From Bradyrhizobium arachidis (lineage in GTDB: Bacteria; Pseudomonadota; Alphaproteobacteria; Rhizobiales; Xanthobacteraceae), in the NCBI RefSeq assembly GCF_024758505.1, contig NZ_CP077970.1, positions 5,952,001 through 6,016,000 on the forward strand: a stretch of DNA of 64,000 nucleotides, given 5' to 3'. The position numbers were made by a program, and so were the translations under genes. This document shows, piece after piece, positions 52,243-61,171 of this stretch; position 1 is the stretch's first letter; each line of letters opens with the position of its first letter. The notes under the pieces are model-generated. The model was not told the origin of the DNA. It did not search any database and was given only the letters and a program-made list of their open reading frames with translations.

Positions 52243-54402
52243 ATGGCCGAACGTTCCTTCGCTCGCGAAGTCGAGGATCTCCGGCTCGGCGACGGCGACA
52301 CCTTTCGCGGTGAAGGCATCCTCGCCATCACCAAGGCGCTGCTGCAATCCGGCGTCGCCTATGTCGGCGGCTACCAGGGTTCGCCGATCTCCCATCTGAT
52401 GGACGTGCTCGCCGACGCCAAGGACGTGCTCGACGACCTCGGCGTTGTGTTCCAGAGCTCTGCCAATGAAGCGGCCGCAGCAGCCATGCTGTCGGCCTCG
52501 GTGATGTATCCGCTGCGCGGCGCGGTCGCCTGGAAATCCACGGTCGGCACCAATGTCGCCTCCGACGCACTCGCCAACCTCGCCTCGGGCGGCGTCACCG
52601 GCGGCACCATGATCATCGTCGGCGAGGATTATGGCGAAGGCTCCTCCATCATGCAGGAGCGCACCCACGCATTTGCGATGAAATCGCAGATGTGGCTGCT
52701 GGATCCCCGCCCCGACCACGAATGCATCGTCAACCTGATCGAGAAGGGTTTTGAGCTCTCCGAGTTCTCGAATACCCCGGTGATGCTGGAGGTGCGCGTG
52801 CGCGCCTGCCACATGCACGGCAGCTTTGCCTGCAAGGACAACGTCAAGCCGGCGCACACCATCAAGGACGCGCTCAATAATCCCAAGCGCGACGTCAACC
52901 GCATCGTGCTGCCGCCGGCGGCCTATGAGCACGAGCAGGAGAAGATCAAGACGCGGATGCCCGCGGCTGTTGGATTCATCCGCGACAACAAGCTCAACGA
53001 ATGGATGGGACCGAAGCAAGGCAAGGTCGGCATCATCATGCAGGGCGGGATGTACAACAACGTCATCCGCGCGCTGCAGTATCTCGGCTTGTCGGATGCC
53101 TATGGCAACACGCAGGTGCCGCTCTACGTCATGAACGTCACCTACCCCGTGATCGATGCCGAGGTCGCAGAATTCTGTGTCGGCAAGGACGCCGTCCTCA
53201 TCGTCGAGGAAGGTCAGCCGGAATATCTGGAGCAGGCGATCAACACGGTGCTGCGGCGCAAGGACCTCAACGCGCGCGTCCATGGCAAGGACGTGCTGCC
53301 GATGGGCGGCGACTACACCGCGCAGGTGCTGCTCGGGGGCGTGCGCGAATTTTTGGAAAAGACCGAGCCGCGACTGCTCGGCAACCGGCCGCCGGCGCCG
53401 GACGCTGCGCCCGTGCTCAATCACCCCGCGATCGAAAAGCTGAGGCAGGTCGTGCCGGCGCGCCCGCCCGGACTCTGCACCGGCTGCCCGGAGCGGCCGA
53501 TTTTTGCCGCCATGAAGCTCGTCGAGGAGGAGCTCGGCCAGCACCACGTTTCGGCAGACATTGGCTGCCATCTGTTCTCGATCCTGCCGCCGTTCAACAT
53601 CGGCGCGACGACCATGGGCTTTGGCCTTGGCCCAGCGTCGACTTCGGCCTTCAACGTCAAGGCGGACAAGCGCTCGATCGCCGTGATGGGTGACGGCGGC
53701 TTCTGGCACAATGGGCTGACCAGCGGCATCGGCAACGCCGTCTTCAACAAGCATGACGGCGTGTTCGTCATCGTCGACAATTACTACACGTCGGCGACCG
53801 GCGGTCAGGACATCCTGTCCTCGCGCGCCCTCAACAAGCGGCGCAACACCAACAACTCGATCGTGCAGGCCGTGAAGGGCATCGGCGGCCAATGGGTGCG
53901 GCAGCTCGACCGCACCTACGACGTCGGCAAGATGCGCGATACGCTGAAGGAAGCGCTGACGACCAAGGAGGCAGGCCCCAAAGTCATCGTCGCCTCCTCC
54001 GAATGCATGCTCAACAAGCAGCGCCGCGTGAAGCCGCAGATCTCAAAGGCGATCAAGGACGGCGCGCGCATCGTCAAGGAGCGCTTTGGCGTCGACGAGG
54101 ACGTCTGCACCGGCGACCATGCCTGCATCCGGCTCTCCGGTTGTCCGTCGCTCTCCGTCAAGCAGCTCGACGATCCCCTGCGCGATGATCCCGTGGCCGC
54201 CATCGACAATTCCTGCGTCGGCTGCGGCAATTGCGGCGAGGTCGCCGAAGCCGCCGTACTGTGCCCGTCGTTCTATCGCGCCGACGTCATTCATAATCCG
54301 ACCGGCTGGGATAAGTTCAGGTCGAAGGTCGCCATGGCCGTGATCGGCTGGCTGCAGCGGCGGCGCGACCGCAGGCGTCCCGCGCTCGAGGCGCTGGCAT
54401 GA
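52243..54402 (+). CDS. Indolepyruvate ferredoxin oxidoreductase alpha-like subunit (IorA family), 719 aa
   Basis: Thiamine-diphosphate enzyme for oxidative decarboxylation of an aryl 2-oxoacid to its CoA thioester. The N-terminal PFOR-like pyrimidine domain has Y-Q-G-S-P-I-S and the middle region T-V-G-T-N-V-A-S-D. The ThDP-binding core M-G-D-G-G-F-W-H-N-G is at about residues 483-492. A C-terminal 4Fe-4S module shows C-V-G-C-G-N-C with a later C-P, plus C-x5-C-x5-C before it. Isatinate (2-aminophenylglyoxylate) would be a chemically fitting substrate, yielding anthraniloyl-CoA. Indolepyruvate remains the default alternative. It overlaps iorB-like by ATGA. Confidence 0.88.
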   Translation: MAERSFAREVEDLRLGDGDTFRGEGILAITKALLQSGVAYVGGYQGSPISHLMDVLADAKDVLDDLGVVFQSSANEAAAAAMLSASVMYPLRGAVAWKSTVGTNVASDALANLASGGVTGGTMIIVGEDYGEGSSIMQERTHAFAMKSQMWLLDPRPDHECIVNLIEKGFELSEFSNTPVMLEVRVRACHMHGSFACKDNVKPAHTIKDALNNPKRDVNRIVLPPAAYEHEQEKIKTRMPAAVGFIRDNKLNEWMGPKQGKVGIIMQGGMYNNVIRALQYLGLSDAYGNTQVPLYVMNVTYPVIDAEVAEFCVGKDAVLIVEEGQPEYLEQAINTVLRRKDLNARVHGKDVLPMGGDYTAQVLLGGVREFLEKTEPRLLGNRPPAPDAAPVLNHPAIEKLRQVVPARPPGLCTGCPERPIFAAMKLVEEELGQHHVSADIGCHLFSILPPFNIGATTMGFGLGPASTSAFNVKADKRSIAVMGDGGFWHNGLTSGIGNAVFNKHDGVFVIVDNYYTSATGGQDILSSRALNKRRNTNNSIVQAVKGIGGQWVRQLDRTYDVGKMRDTLKEALTTKEAGPKVIVASSECMLNKQRRVKPQISKAIKDGARIVKERFGVDEDVCTGDHACIRLSGCPSLSVKQLDDPLRDDPVAAIDNSCVGCGNCGEVAEAAVLCPSFYRADVIHNPTGWDKFRSKVAMAVIGWLQRRRDRRRPALEALA

Positions 54403-55961
54403 GAGACGAAACGGTCAGACTGGCGCTGCCCGCCGCGGGCGATGCAACCGAGCGGCCGATCTCGATCGCGATCGTCGCGATGGGCGGCCAGGGCGGCGGC
54501 GTCTTGACCGACTGGATCGTGCAGCTCGCGGAGAACCACGGCTGGGTCGCGCAGTCCACCTCGGTGCCCGGCGTCGCGCAGCGCACGGGTGCGACGATCT
54601 ACTACATCGAGGCGATGCCGCCGCTCGACGGCCGCAAGCCGATCCTGTCGCTGATGCCGACGCCCGGCGACGTCGACGTCGTGATGGCGGCGGAGTTCAT
54701 GGAGGCCGGCCGCTCCATCCTGCGCGGGCTGGTGACGCCCGACCGCACCACGCTGATCGCCTCCAACCACCGCTCTTTTGCGATCGGCGAGAAGATTGCG
54801 CCCGGCAATGGGATCGCCGACAGGGGCGCCGTGTCAGGCGCGATCGGCGTTGCCGCCAAGACCGAGATCATCTTCGATCTGAACGCGCTCGCGATCCAAC
54901 ACGGCAGCGTCATCTCCGCGGCGATGTTCGGCGCGCTGGCAGGTGCCGGCGTGCTTCCGTTCAGCCGCGAGAGCTATCTCGACGTCATCAGAGCCGGCGA
55001 AAAAGGCGCGAAGGCGAGCGTCGGGACGTTCGAGGCGGCGTTCGACCGGGTGCAAACGAAATCGTTCAACGACGTGGCGCCTGCGGCAGCGAAGCCCGCG
55101 AAGATTGCGCCCTCCCCCGTGATGCCCGATGCAGACCTCAACGGCCTCGTCGCGCGGTTAAAGGACTTGCCTGAGCCGGCGACGGCCATGGCGCGCGCTG
55201 GCTTGAAGAAGGTGGTTGATTTCCAGGACGTCGCCTATGGTGGCGAATATCTCGGTCTCCTCGGCTCGCTGCTCGCTGCCGATCGCAGCGCCGGCGGTGC
55301 CGGGAAGAGCTTTGCCTTCACGCAGGCCGCCGCCAAGTATCTGGCCAACGCGATGACCTATGACGACGTCATCCGCGTCGCCGATCTGAAGACACGCGCC
55401 AGCCGCCGCAGCCGGATCGAGGGCGAGCTGGAGCTGTCGCAGGGCCAGGTGCTCCAGACCACCGAGTTCATGCATCCGCGCATGGAGGAGGTCATGGGCA
55501 TGCTGCCGGCCGGTTTTGGCCGCTGGCTTGGCGCAAGGCCCCGCCTGCTCGGCTGGCTCGATCGCCGGGTCAACAGAGGGCGCCGGGTGAAAACCTATTC
55601 GCTGCCCTGGTTTCTCGCGCTTTACGTCGTCGGCGGCATGCGCGGGATGCGCCGCCGCTCGCTGCGTCATGCCGTCGAGACCGCGCACCGGGATGCGTGG
55701 CTGAAGGCTGCGACCGCGGCCGTCGGCACCAACTACCAGCTCGGCGTCGAGATCCTGCAATGCCACAGGCTGGTCAAAGGCTATTCCGACACCCATAGCC
55801 GGGGGCTTTCAAAATTCGACAAGACGCTCGCCGCGATCAAGCTGATCGAGCGGCGCGACGATGCCGCGGACTGGGCCCGCCGCCTGCGCGAGGCCGCGCT
55901 GAAGGACGGCCCCGGCAAGGAGCTCGATGGTGTCATCCTGACCATCAAGACATTTGCGTGA
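54399..55961 (+). CDS. Indolepyruvate oxidoreductase beta-like subunit (IorB family), 520 aa
   Basis: Gamma-type PFOR domain at the N-terminus (I-A-I-V-A-M-G-G-Q-G-G-G-V-L-T-D, then S-T-S-V-P-G-V-A-Q-R-T-G-A) followed by a long C-terminal extension (residues ~230-520) of the DUF6537 kind found in some proteobacterial IorB proteins. Archaeal IorB has only about 200 residues, so this is the long form. It is coupled to the IorA-like gene and followed after 29 bases by two MarR genes in the same direction. Confidence 0.88.
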   Translation: MRDETVRLALPAAGDATERPISIAIVAMGGQGGGVLTDWIVQLAENHGWVAQSTSVPGVAQRTGATIYYIEAMPPLDGRKPILSLMPTPGDVDVVMAAEFMEAGRSILRGLVTPDRTTLIASNHRSFAIGEKIAPGNGIADRGAVSGAIGVAAKTEIIFDLNALAIQHGSVISAAMFGALAGAGVLPFSRESYLDVIRAGEKGAKASVGTFEAAFDRVQTKSFNDVAPAAAKPAKIAPSPVMPDADLNGLVARLKDLPEPATAMARAGLKKVVDFQDVAYGGEYLGLLGSLLAADRSAGGAGKSFAFTQAAAKYLANAMTYDDVIRVADLKTRASRRSRIEGELELSQGQVLQTTEFMHPRMEEVMGMLPAGFGRWLGARPRLLGWLDRRVNRGRRVKTYSLPWFLALYVVGGMRGMRRRSLRHAVETAHRDAWLKAATAAVGTNYQLGVEILQCHRLVKGYSDTHSRGLSKFDKTLAAIKLIERRDDAADWARRLREAALKDGPGKELDGVILTIKTFA

Positions 55962-55990
55962 TAGCCTCCCCACCCTCTTGACGAGACGCC

Positions 55991-56506
55991 TTGTCCGCTA
56001 TTGGTCATGCAATGCCTGCAGCACTCAAAGACAACGTCGTTCCCGTCCAAGGCCAAATCGAGACCCGGCTTTGGCTGCAATTGCTGTCGCTGCATGGCGA
56101 GCTGTTTGCGTCGCTGAATTCGGTGCTGAGCTCGGAATTCGGGCTGTCGCTGGCAAAATTCGACGTGCTGGCTCAGCTCGATCGCTATCCTGACGGGCTC
56201 GCGCTCGGGCAGTTGTCGCAGAACCTGAAAGTATCAGGCGGCAATGTCTCGGGCCTGGTGCAGCGGCTTCTCGCCGACGACCTCATCAGCAAGGCGATGT
56301 CGAGCGAGGATCGCCGCTCCTTCATCGTCCGCCTGACGCCGAAGGGCGCAGCGCTATTCCGCAAGGCGGCCGACGTTCACAAGAGGCATCTCAGCACGCG
56401 GCTGGAAAACATCCCGGCACAGGAGCTGGACACCGCGCTTGGCGTGCTGCGATCGCTCTCCTCAAAGATCCGTACCGAAAGCAAGAAGCAGAGTCGCAGG
56501 AAATAA
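55991..56506 (+). CDS. MarR family transcriptional regulator, 171 aa
   Basis: Winged helix: F-D-V-L-A-Q-L-D-R-Y-P-D-G-L, L-S-Q-N-L-K-V-S-G-G-N-V-S-G-L-V-Q-R-L and the wing S-E-D-R-R-S-F-I-V. The start is uncertain: TTG at 55991 or ATG at 56012. It resembles the MarR at 27523 in the helix-turn-helix. It is placed behind iorAB, whose promoter has the type B operator, so autoregulation is plausible. It overlaps the next marR by one base. Confidence 0.86.
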   Translation: MSAIGHAMPAALKDNVVPVQGQIETRLWLQLLSLHGELFASLNSVLSSEFGLSLAKFDVLAQLDRYPDGLALGQLSQNLKVSGGNVSGLVQRLLADDLISKAMSSEDRRSFIVRLTPKGAALFRKAADVHKRHLSTRLENIPAQELDTALGVLRSLSSKIRTESKKQSRRK

Positions 56507-56988
56507 TGGCCAGAGAAACCAAGGGCAAATGGAAGTCCGGTCCGCCCCGGACCAAGGACCAGTTGCAGACCTACATCCCCTATCTGTTCAACCGCCTCGC
56601 CAATCGCTGGAATCTCGACCAGAACCGCGACCTCGCCGAGCACAACATCAACAACGTCGTATTCCGGACGCTGTCGGTCCTGTTCATCTACAAGACGCTG
56701 ACGGTCAACGAGGTCGCTGTGCTCGCCGTCACGGAGCAATCGACCGCGAGCCGCATGGTCGAATCCATGGTGTCGGCGGGCCTCGTCAAGCGCGAGATCG
56801 CCGAAGAAGACCAGCGCCGCCGCGTCGTGGCGCTGACGCCCGATGGCGAAGCGTTGTTGCGCAAGATATGGCCGATCATGGAAAATAATTACGATCGGCT
56901 GACCGAGGGTATCGATCCCGACGAAATCGAGGTGTGCGCGCGGGTGCTGGCAAAAATGGTTCAGAACATCAAGCAGAACCTGATTTAG
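56506..56988 (+). CDS. Second MarR family regulator of the pair, 160 aa
   Basis: Winged helix with T-L-T-V-N-E-V-A-V-L-A-V-T-E-Q-S-T-A-S-R-M and the wing D-Q-R-R-R-V-V-A-L-T-P-D-G. The sequence is clearly different from its neighbour, with a longer basic N-terminus. Two adjacent MarR genes are also reported in the Variovorax auxin (iad) locus. Its 3' end overlaps the damaged SDR gene on the other strand by four bases. Confidence 0.87.
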   Translation: MARETKGKWKSGPPRTKDQLQTYIPYLFNRLANRWNLDQNRDLAEHNINNVVFRTLSVLFIYKTLTVNEVAVLAVTEQSTASRMVESMVSAGLVKREIAEEDQRRRVVALTPDGEALLRKIWPIMENNYDRLTEGIDPDEIEVCARVLAKMVQNIKQNLI

Positions 56989-57713
56989 GGACCAAGCCCC
57001 ACAAGACTCGTGCCGCCGCAGACATAGAGCACCTGGCCCGTCACGAAGTCAGAGCGCGCGTCGAGGAAGAATTCGATCGCGTGCGCGACGTCTTCGCGCG
57101 AGCCGAGCCGCCCCACGGGCACGTGGCGCGCCATCTGCTCCTGGCGCTCCGAGCCCTTTGGGATGATGCCTCAGAAATTGTCGGTCAGGATCGGCCCCGG
57201 TGCAACGACGTTGACCGTGATGCCGCCGGAGGCCAGCTCGAGCGCCCAGGTTCGCGCCAGACCGTGCACGCCGGCCTTGGTGGCCGAATAGGCCGAGCGC
57301 GTCGCCGCCCCCATCGCCGCGCGCGAAGAGACGAACACGATGCGGCCGAAGCGGCGCGACTTCATTCCCGCAAGCGCGGCCTGGGTCAAAAGCATCGGTG
57401 CCCCCAGATGCAATTGCGCGAGCGTCAAAATGTCTTCCGGCTTTGCATCGGGCAGCAGGTTCGGCAGGATCACGCCCGCATTGTGCACGATGCGATCGAT
57501 TGCATGGTCGCGGCAGATTTCTTGCGCAATCGCGCGCGTCTCGTCGATACCGGTGAGATCCGCGCGATAGGAAGCGACCAGATCGTGCGTCCAGTCCGGC
57601 TTCTCCAGCCCAACCGAGACGACACGCTCGCCCTTTTCGACCAGCCTCTTGGCGAGCGCTTCGCCGATGCCGGAATTGCCGCCGGTGATGAGCGTGGTGT
57701 GGATCTCGCTCAT
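56985..57713 (-). pseudogene. SDR oxidoreductase interrupted by an in-frame TGA at 57171-57173
   Basis: Normal SDR features: T-G-G-N-S-G-I-G near the start, N-A-G-V, and Y-S-A-T-K (catalytic Tyr and Lys). The frame stops after P-I-L-T-D-N-F at TGA (57173-57171). Beyond it the same frame continues for 61 codons with typical SDR C-terminal content (G-I-I-P-K-G-S-E-R, V-G-R-L-G-S, then V-T-G-Q-V-L-Y-V-C-G-G) to TAA at 56985. A Trp codon TGG would restore it. As read, only 180 residues are made. It is the last gene of the Rieske oxygenase operon. A sequencing error is possible. Confidence 0.82.
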
Positions 57714-57715
57714 GG

Positions 57716-59332
57716 TCAAACCTGCCGCTTCTTGAGGTCGCGCAAATCGTGGAAGGCACCCTCGCGCATCAGTTTTGCGACAAAATCCTTCAGGCCGCCG
57801 CGCTGGATCTTTTCCGTGGCGGTGAGCGGGAGAGCGTCGACGAAGGCGATCCAGCCGGGCGCCTTGTAATAGGCCATCTGCTCCAGGCTCCAGTGCACGA
57901 TGTCTTCGGCGAGCTTTTGATCCGCGCCCCCCTGCTCCGCGATGATGACGGCCGCGACCTCGTCGCCGCGGACCTGATCGGGCGTCGCGGCGACCGCGGC
58001 CTGCCGGATCGCGGGATGGCGGTTGAGGACGGACTCGACCTCGACGGCAGCAATGTTTTCGCCGGAGCGGCGGATGACGTTCTTCTTGCGGTCGACGAAA
58101 TGCAGGTCGCCATCCGCATCGCGCGACACGATATCGCCGGTGTGCAGCCAGCCGCCGGCCCACGCCTCGTCGGTGGCCTCGGCGTTCTTCAGGTATTCCC
58201 GGAAGAAGCCGTAGCGGGGGTTGCTGCCGGCCCGCCGCACCAGGAGTTCGCCCGGCGTTCCCACCGGCGCGTCGTTGCCACCGTCGTCGACGATGCGCAC
58301 CTCGACCTCCGCGGCCGGACGGCCGAAGCAGGAGGTGCCGACCTTGCGCGGCTCGACGTTGGCGGCGATCACGCCGCCGCTGCCGGTCTCGGTCATCGCC
58401 CAGGCCTCCAGCAGCGGAAAGCCAAAGCGCTCCTCGAACGGGGCGTGCAGCAGCTTGTCCACGCCGGCGCCAAAGCCGAAGCGGACGGTGTGCGCCTTGT
58501 CCTGCTCCGAGGCCGGCGTACTCATCAGCATCGACGGCATGACGCCGAGGTAATGGAGGCAGGTGGCGCGGCTGTCGCGCACCGATTGCCACCAGGTGCG
58601 TGGATGGAAGCGGTCGAGCATGGTCAGGCTGCCGCCGACCGACAGCATCGCCATCAGCGACACCGCCATCGCATTCATGTGGAACAGCGGCAGCGGCGTG
58701 ATCATGCGCTCGCTGTCGGGTTTCAGATCGATCAGCCCTCCGGCGTCGCGATACCAGTTGCCGGAATGCAAGAAGTACTCGTTGGTGAGCACGCAGCCTT
58801 TGGGCTGCCCGGTCGTTCCCGACGTGTAGAGCAGCGCGCATTCGGTCGCGCTATCGCCTGTCGTTGCCGGCCGAGCGCCGCCGAAGGGCGCTGGGATGTC
58901 GTCACTGTCGGTCACGACCGGAATTCGACGGCCAGCCTGGCGCGCCGCCGTCTCGACCTCGCCGCGCCGCTCGGTCAGCACGAAGGCTGCGCTCATCTCG
59001 GAATGCGCGACGATGTATTCGAGCTCGCTCATCCGCAAATCCGGATTGATCGGCACGACGGAGACGCCGAGCGCGTTGAGCGCGAACCAGAGCTCGATGA
59101 ACACCGGCCGGTTCTGGAGCAAGAGCCCGACCCGGTGGCCCTCGCCATAACCACGGCTCGCCAATGCGGCCCGCCGGCGCTCGACGCGGTCGAGCATGGC
59201 GCCATATGAGATCTCGCCCGCCGCGATGCCGTAGATGGCGGCCGTCTCCGGCAGCACGTTGAGGAAGCCGGCCCCGCCCCGGCGCAGGGCGGTCTCGCGA
59301 AAGCGGCCGAAAACTGTCGTCGCAGCGGTCAC
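57716..59332 (-). CDS. AMP-forming acyl-CoA ligase, 538 aa
   Basis: Adenylate-forming enzyme with L-L-Y-T-S-G-T-T-G-Q-P-K-G, W-A-M-T-E-T-G-S, H-F-V-D-R-K-K-N-V-I-R-R-S-G-E-N and the catalytic Lys segment T-E-K-I-Q-R-G. It lies right behind the Rieske oxygenase subunits and ahead of the SDR gene (3 bases before the SDR start), so it probably activates the oxygenated product, for example an oxindole-3-acetate, to its CoA thioester. The ligase at 28107 is a more distant paralogue. Confidence 0.9.
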   Translation of the reverse strand: MTAATTVFGRFRETALRRGGAGFLNVLPETAAIYGIAAGEISYGAMLDRVERRRAALASRGYGEGHRVGLLLQNRPVFIELWFALNALGVSVVPINPDLRMSELEYIVAHSEMSAAFVLTERRGEVETAARQAGRRIPVVTDSDDIPAPFGGARPATTGDSATECALLYTSGTTGQPKGCVLTNEYFLHSGNWYRDAGGLIDLKPDSERMITPLPLFHMNAMAVSLMAMLSVGGSLTMLDRFHPRTWWQSVRDSRATCLHYLGVMPSMLMSTPASEQDKAHTVRFGFGAGVDKLLHAPFEERFGFPLLEAWAMTETGSGGVIAANVEPRKVGTSCFGRPAAEVEVRIVDDGGNDAPVGTPGELLVRRAGSNPRYGFFREYLKNAEATDEAWAGGWLHTGDIVSRDADGDLHFVDRKKNVIRRSGENIAAVEVESVLNRHPAIRQAAVAATPDQVRGDEVAAVIIAEQGGADQKLAEDIVHWSLEQMAYYKAPGWIAFVDALPLTATEKIQRGGLKDFVAKLMREGAFHDLRDLKKRQV

Positions 59333-59339
59333 GGTCTGC

Positions 59340-59816
59340 TCACATGAAAAGCTGGATGTTGCCGAACGGCGCGTCGAAATTGACGAGATCGACGCGCTTG
59401 AGCTTGATCTTCAGGACGTCGCCGTCCCCTACGAATTCGTGCGAGGCCCATCCCGAGAAGCGTTCCAGCAGATCGCCGCGCGTCTCGGTGTAGATGTAGG
59501 ACGTCTTCGCCTTGAACACGCCGGCCGCATTGTCGCAAACGACGATCTGCGGCGCCTGCAGCAGATGATGGCAGCGGCTCTTCGGCTTCTGGCTGAAGGT
59601 GCGTTCGCCGGCGAGACGTTCGACCCGCACCTTGAGCAGCAAGAGGTCCTCGTACATCAGCGACGGCTGGAGCACCGGATCCTGCTGCTGCCACTCCATC
59701 GGCATCCAGTAGCGCCCCTCGGGATGGAACAGATCGAGCCAGGCCTGCCATTGCATCGTATCGAGAAGCTCGGCCTCCCGGTAGATGAAGTCGGTGATCG
59801 TCTTCTCAGTGATCAT
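59340..59816 (-). CDS. Aromatic-ring-hydroxylating oxygenase beta subunit (candidate IadE), 158 aa
   Basis: Small cone-shaped subunit of Rieske oxygenases (NTF2-like fold): F-I-Y-R-E-A-E-L-L-D, W-L-D-L-F-H-P-E-G-R-Y-W-M-P, and late R-V-D-L-V-N. No catalytic metal site is expected. It overlaps the alpha subunit gene by ATGA. In Variovorax IadD and IadE form the oxygenase that converts indole-3-acetate to oxindole-3-acetate; assignment to IadE here rests on context, since no sequence comparison could be run. Confidence 0.88.
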   Translation of the reverse strand: MITEKTITDFIYREAELLDTMQWQAWLDLFHPEGRYWMPMEWQQQDPVLQPSLMYEDLLLLKVRVERLAGERTFSQKPKSRCHHLLQAPQIVVCDNAAGVFKAKTSYIYTETRGDLLERFSGWASHEFVGDGDVLKIKLKRVDLVNFDAPFGNIQLFM

Positions 59817-61153
59817 TCCGCGGCCTCGACCTGCTTGTTCATGTCCATGGTCATGAACTTCGCCCAGGCATGAAACTGGTTCCGCATCTGGCGCTCGGAG
59901 GTGCCGTTGATGACGGCGGTCGCATCGGCCTCCTCGCCGGCCTCATAGAGGCGCTGCAGATTGACCCATTGATTGCCGTTTGATTTCAACCCTTCCTGTG
60001 CGCGTTCGTACATTTCGAGATCGTCGTGACCGACGATCGAGGTCGGCGCATTGATGAAGCGGTTGTACATCAGCGCGCGTTCGTAGAGCTTGTCGGGCGC
60101 GCCGACCAGGCGATAGACCCAGCTCTCGACCAGCGTCTTGTCGACCGCGATCGGGATGAAATTGCGCAAGATCTGCACGGCGCCCTTCACCATGATGTTG
60201 GGGAAGTAGACGGTGTTGTGCCTGACTTCGCCGAGAATTTCATGCGCCCGCTTCTCGCCATAGGCCGCGACCATCTGGCCGAGATAGCCGTCGATGTCGG
60301 AATAGTTCGAATGGATCGAGTTGGCGACGCCGGTATGGCCGTGGCCGTTCGGCCAGATCCTGATGCCGCTCTGCTCATAGAATTCGTACGGGCTCATGAA
60401 GGGGCCGTAGAGCTGCACCGCCATCGGCGTTTCCGTGGCATCGCCCTGCTCGCGCTTCCACACTTTCACTGCGGTGCCGGCCGAGCTCTCATGCGCGACC
60501 ATGGGATGGCAGGTGTCGGTCTGGTTCTCGACCAGCATCTTCCAATTGCAGGTGTGCATGTAGCGGATCGGCGCCGCAATGACGGCGAGCTTCCCCTCGG
60601 GCGAACGGTCGACCATGTTGTCGATGGTCGACAGGCTCTCGCCAAAATAATCCTCGAAGGAGACGCCGGTGTCGTTCAGCCGCGCGAAAATGAAGTCGCG
60701 ATAGATCACGACGTTCTTGATCCTCGACAGGCCTTCATTGGCCTTTGCGTCCCCAAAGCCGGTGTTCTCATAACCTTTCTTCAGGGGGATCGCGAGCAGC
60801 GAGCCGTCGGTCTTGAACGACCAGGCGTGATAGGGGCAGCGGAAGAATTTTCCGGTGTTGCCGCAGGGCTCGGATGCGATCTTCACGCCCTTGTGCGGGC
60901 AGCGGTTGTAGAAGACGTGGATCGAGCCGTCGGTGTGGCGGCTGGCCATCACCGGCTGCCGGCCGATGTTGGCGGTGATGAAATCGCCGGGTTTTGAAAG
61001 CTGGCTCGCGTGCCCGACATAGATCCAGCTATTCGGGAACAGGTGCTCCATCTCGAGGTCGAAGACCTCCGGGTCGACATAGACGTCGCGGTGAACCTCG
61101 GCCTCGCGCACCAGCGCCGCGATCGCGCGGGCATTCTGTCCGTATTTTGCCAT
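59813..61153 (-). CDS. Rieske oxygenase alpha subunit (candidate IadD), 446 aa
   Basis: The Rieske 2Fe-2S site is C85-x-H87 and C106-x2-H109 (R-C-P-H-K-G and F-R-C-P-Y-H-A-W). The mononuclear iron region shows Asp213, His216 and His221 (Q-T-D-T-C-H-P-M-V-A-H). Length is typical for benzoate/anthranilate-type alpha subunits. With the beta subunit and reductase next to it this is a complete system. The surrounding MarR pair, isatin hydrolase-like gene and IAA-type binding protein point to indole-3-acetate. Anthranilate or another aromatic acid is the main alternative. Confidence 0.9.
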   Translation of the reverse strand: MAKYGQNARAIAALVREAEVHRDVYVDPEVFDLEMEHLFPNSWIYVGHASQLSKPGDFITANIGRQPVMASRHTDGSIHVFYNRCPHKGVKIASEPCGNTGKFFRCPYHAWSFKTDGSLLAIPLKKGYENTGFGDAKANEGLSRIKNVVIYRDFIFARLNDTGVSFEDYFGESLSTIDNMVDRSPEGKLAVIAAPIRYMHTCNWKMLVENQTDTCHPMVAHESSAGTAVKVWKREQGDATETPMAVQLYGPFMSPYEFYEQSGIRIWPNGHGHTGVANSIHSNYSDIDGYLGQMVAAYGEKRAHEILGEVRHNTVYFPNIMVKGAVQILRNFIPIAVDKTLVESWVYRLVGAPDKLYERALMYNRFINAPTSIVGHDDLEMYERAQEGLKSNGNQWVNLQRLYEAGEEADATAVINGTSERQMRNQFHAWAKFMTMDMNKQVEAAE

Positions 61154-61171
61154 GGCGTCCTTGCCTCCCCC

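Noticed and set aside
57171..57173. TGA as a selenocysteine codon in the SDR gene
   Set aside because: The place is not catalytic in SDR enzymes, no SECIS-like element was evident just behind it, and a Trp codon is the simple one-base alternative.
57174..58841. Upward extension of the SDR reading frame across the acyl-CoA ligase gene
   Set aside because: Only the part from 57713 downwards reads as an SDR; the rest is a shadow frame of the ligase.
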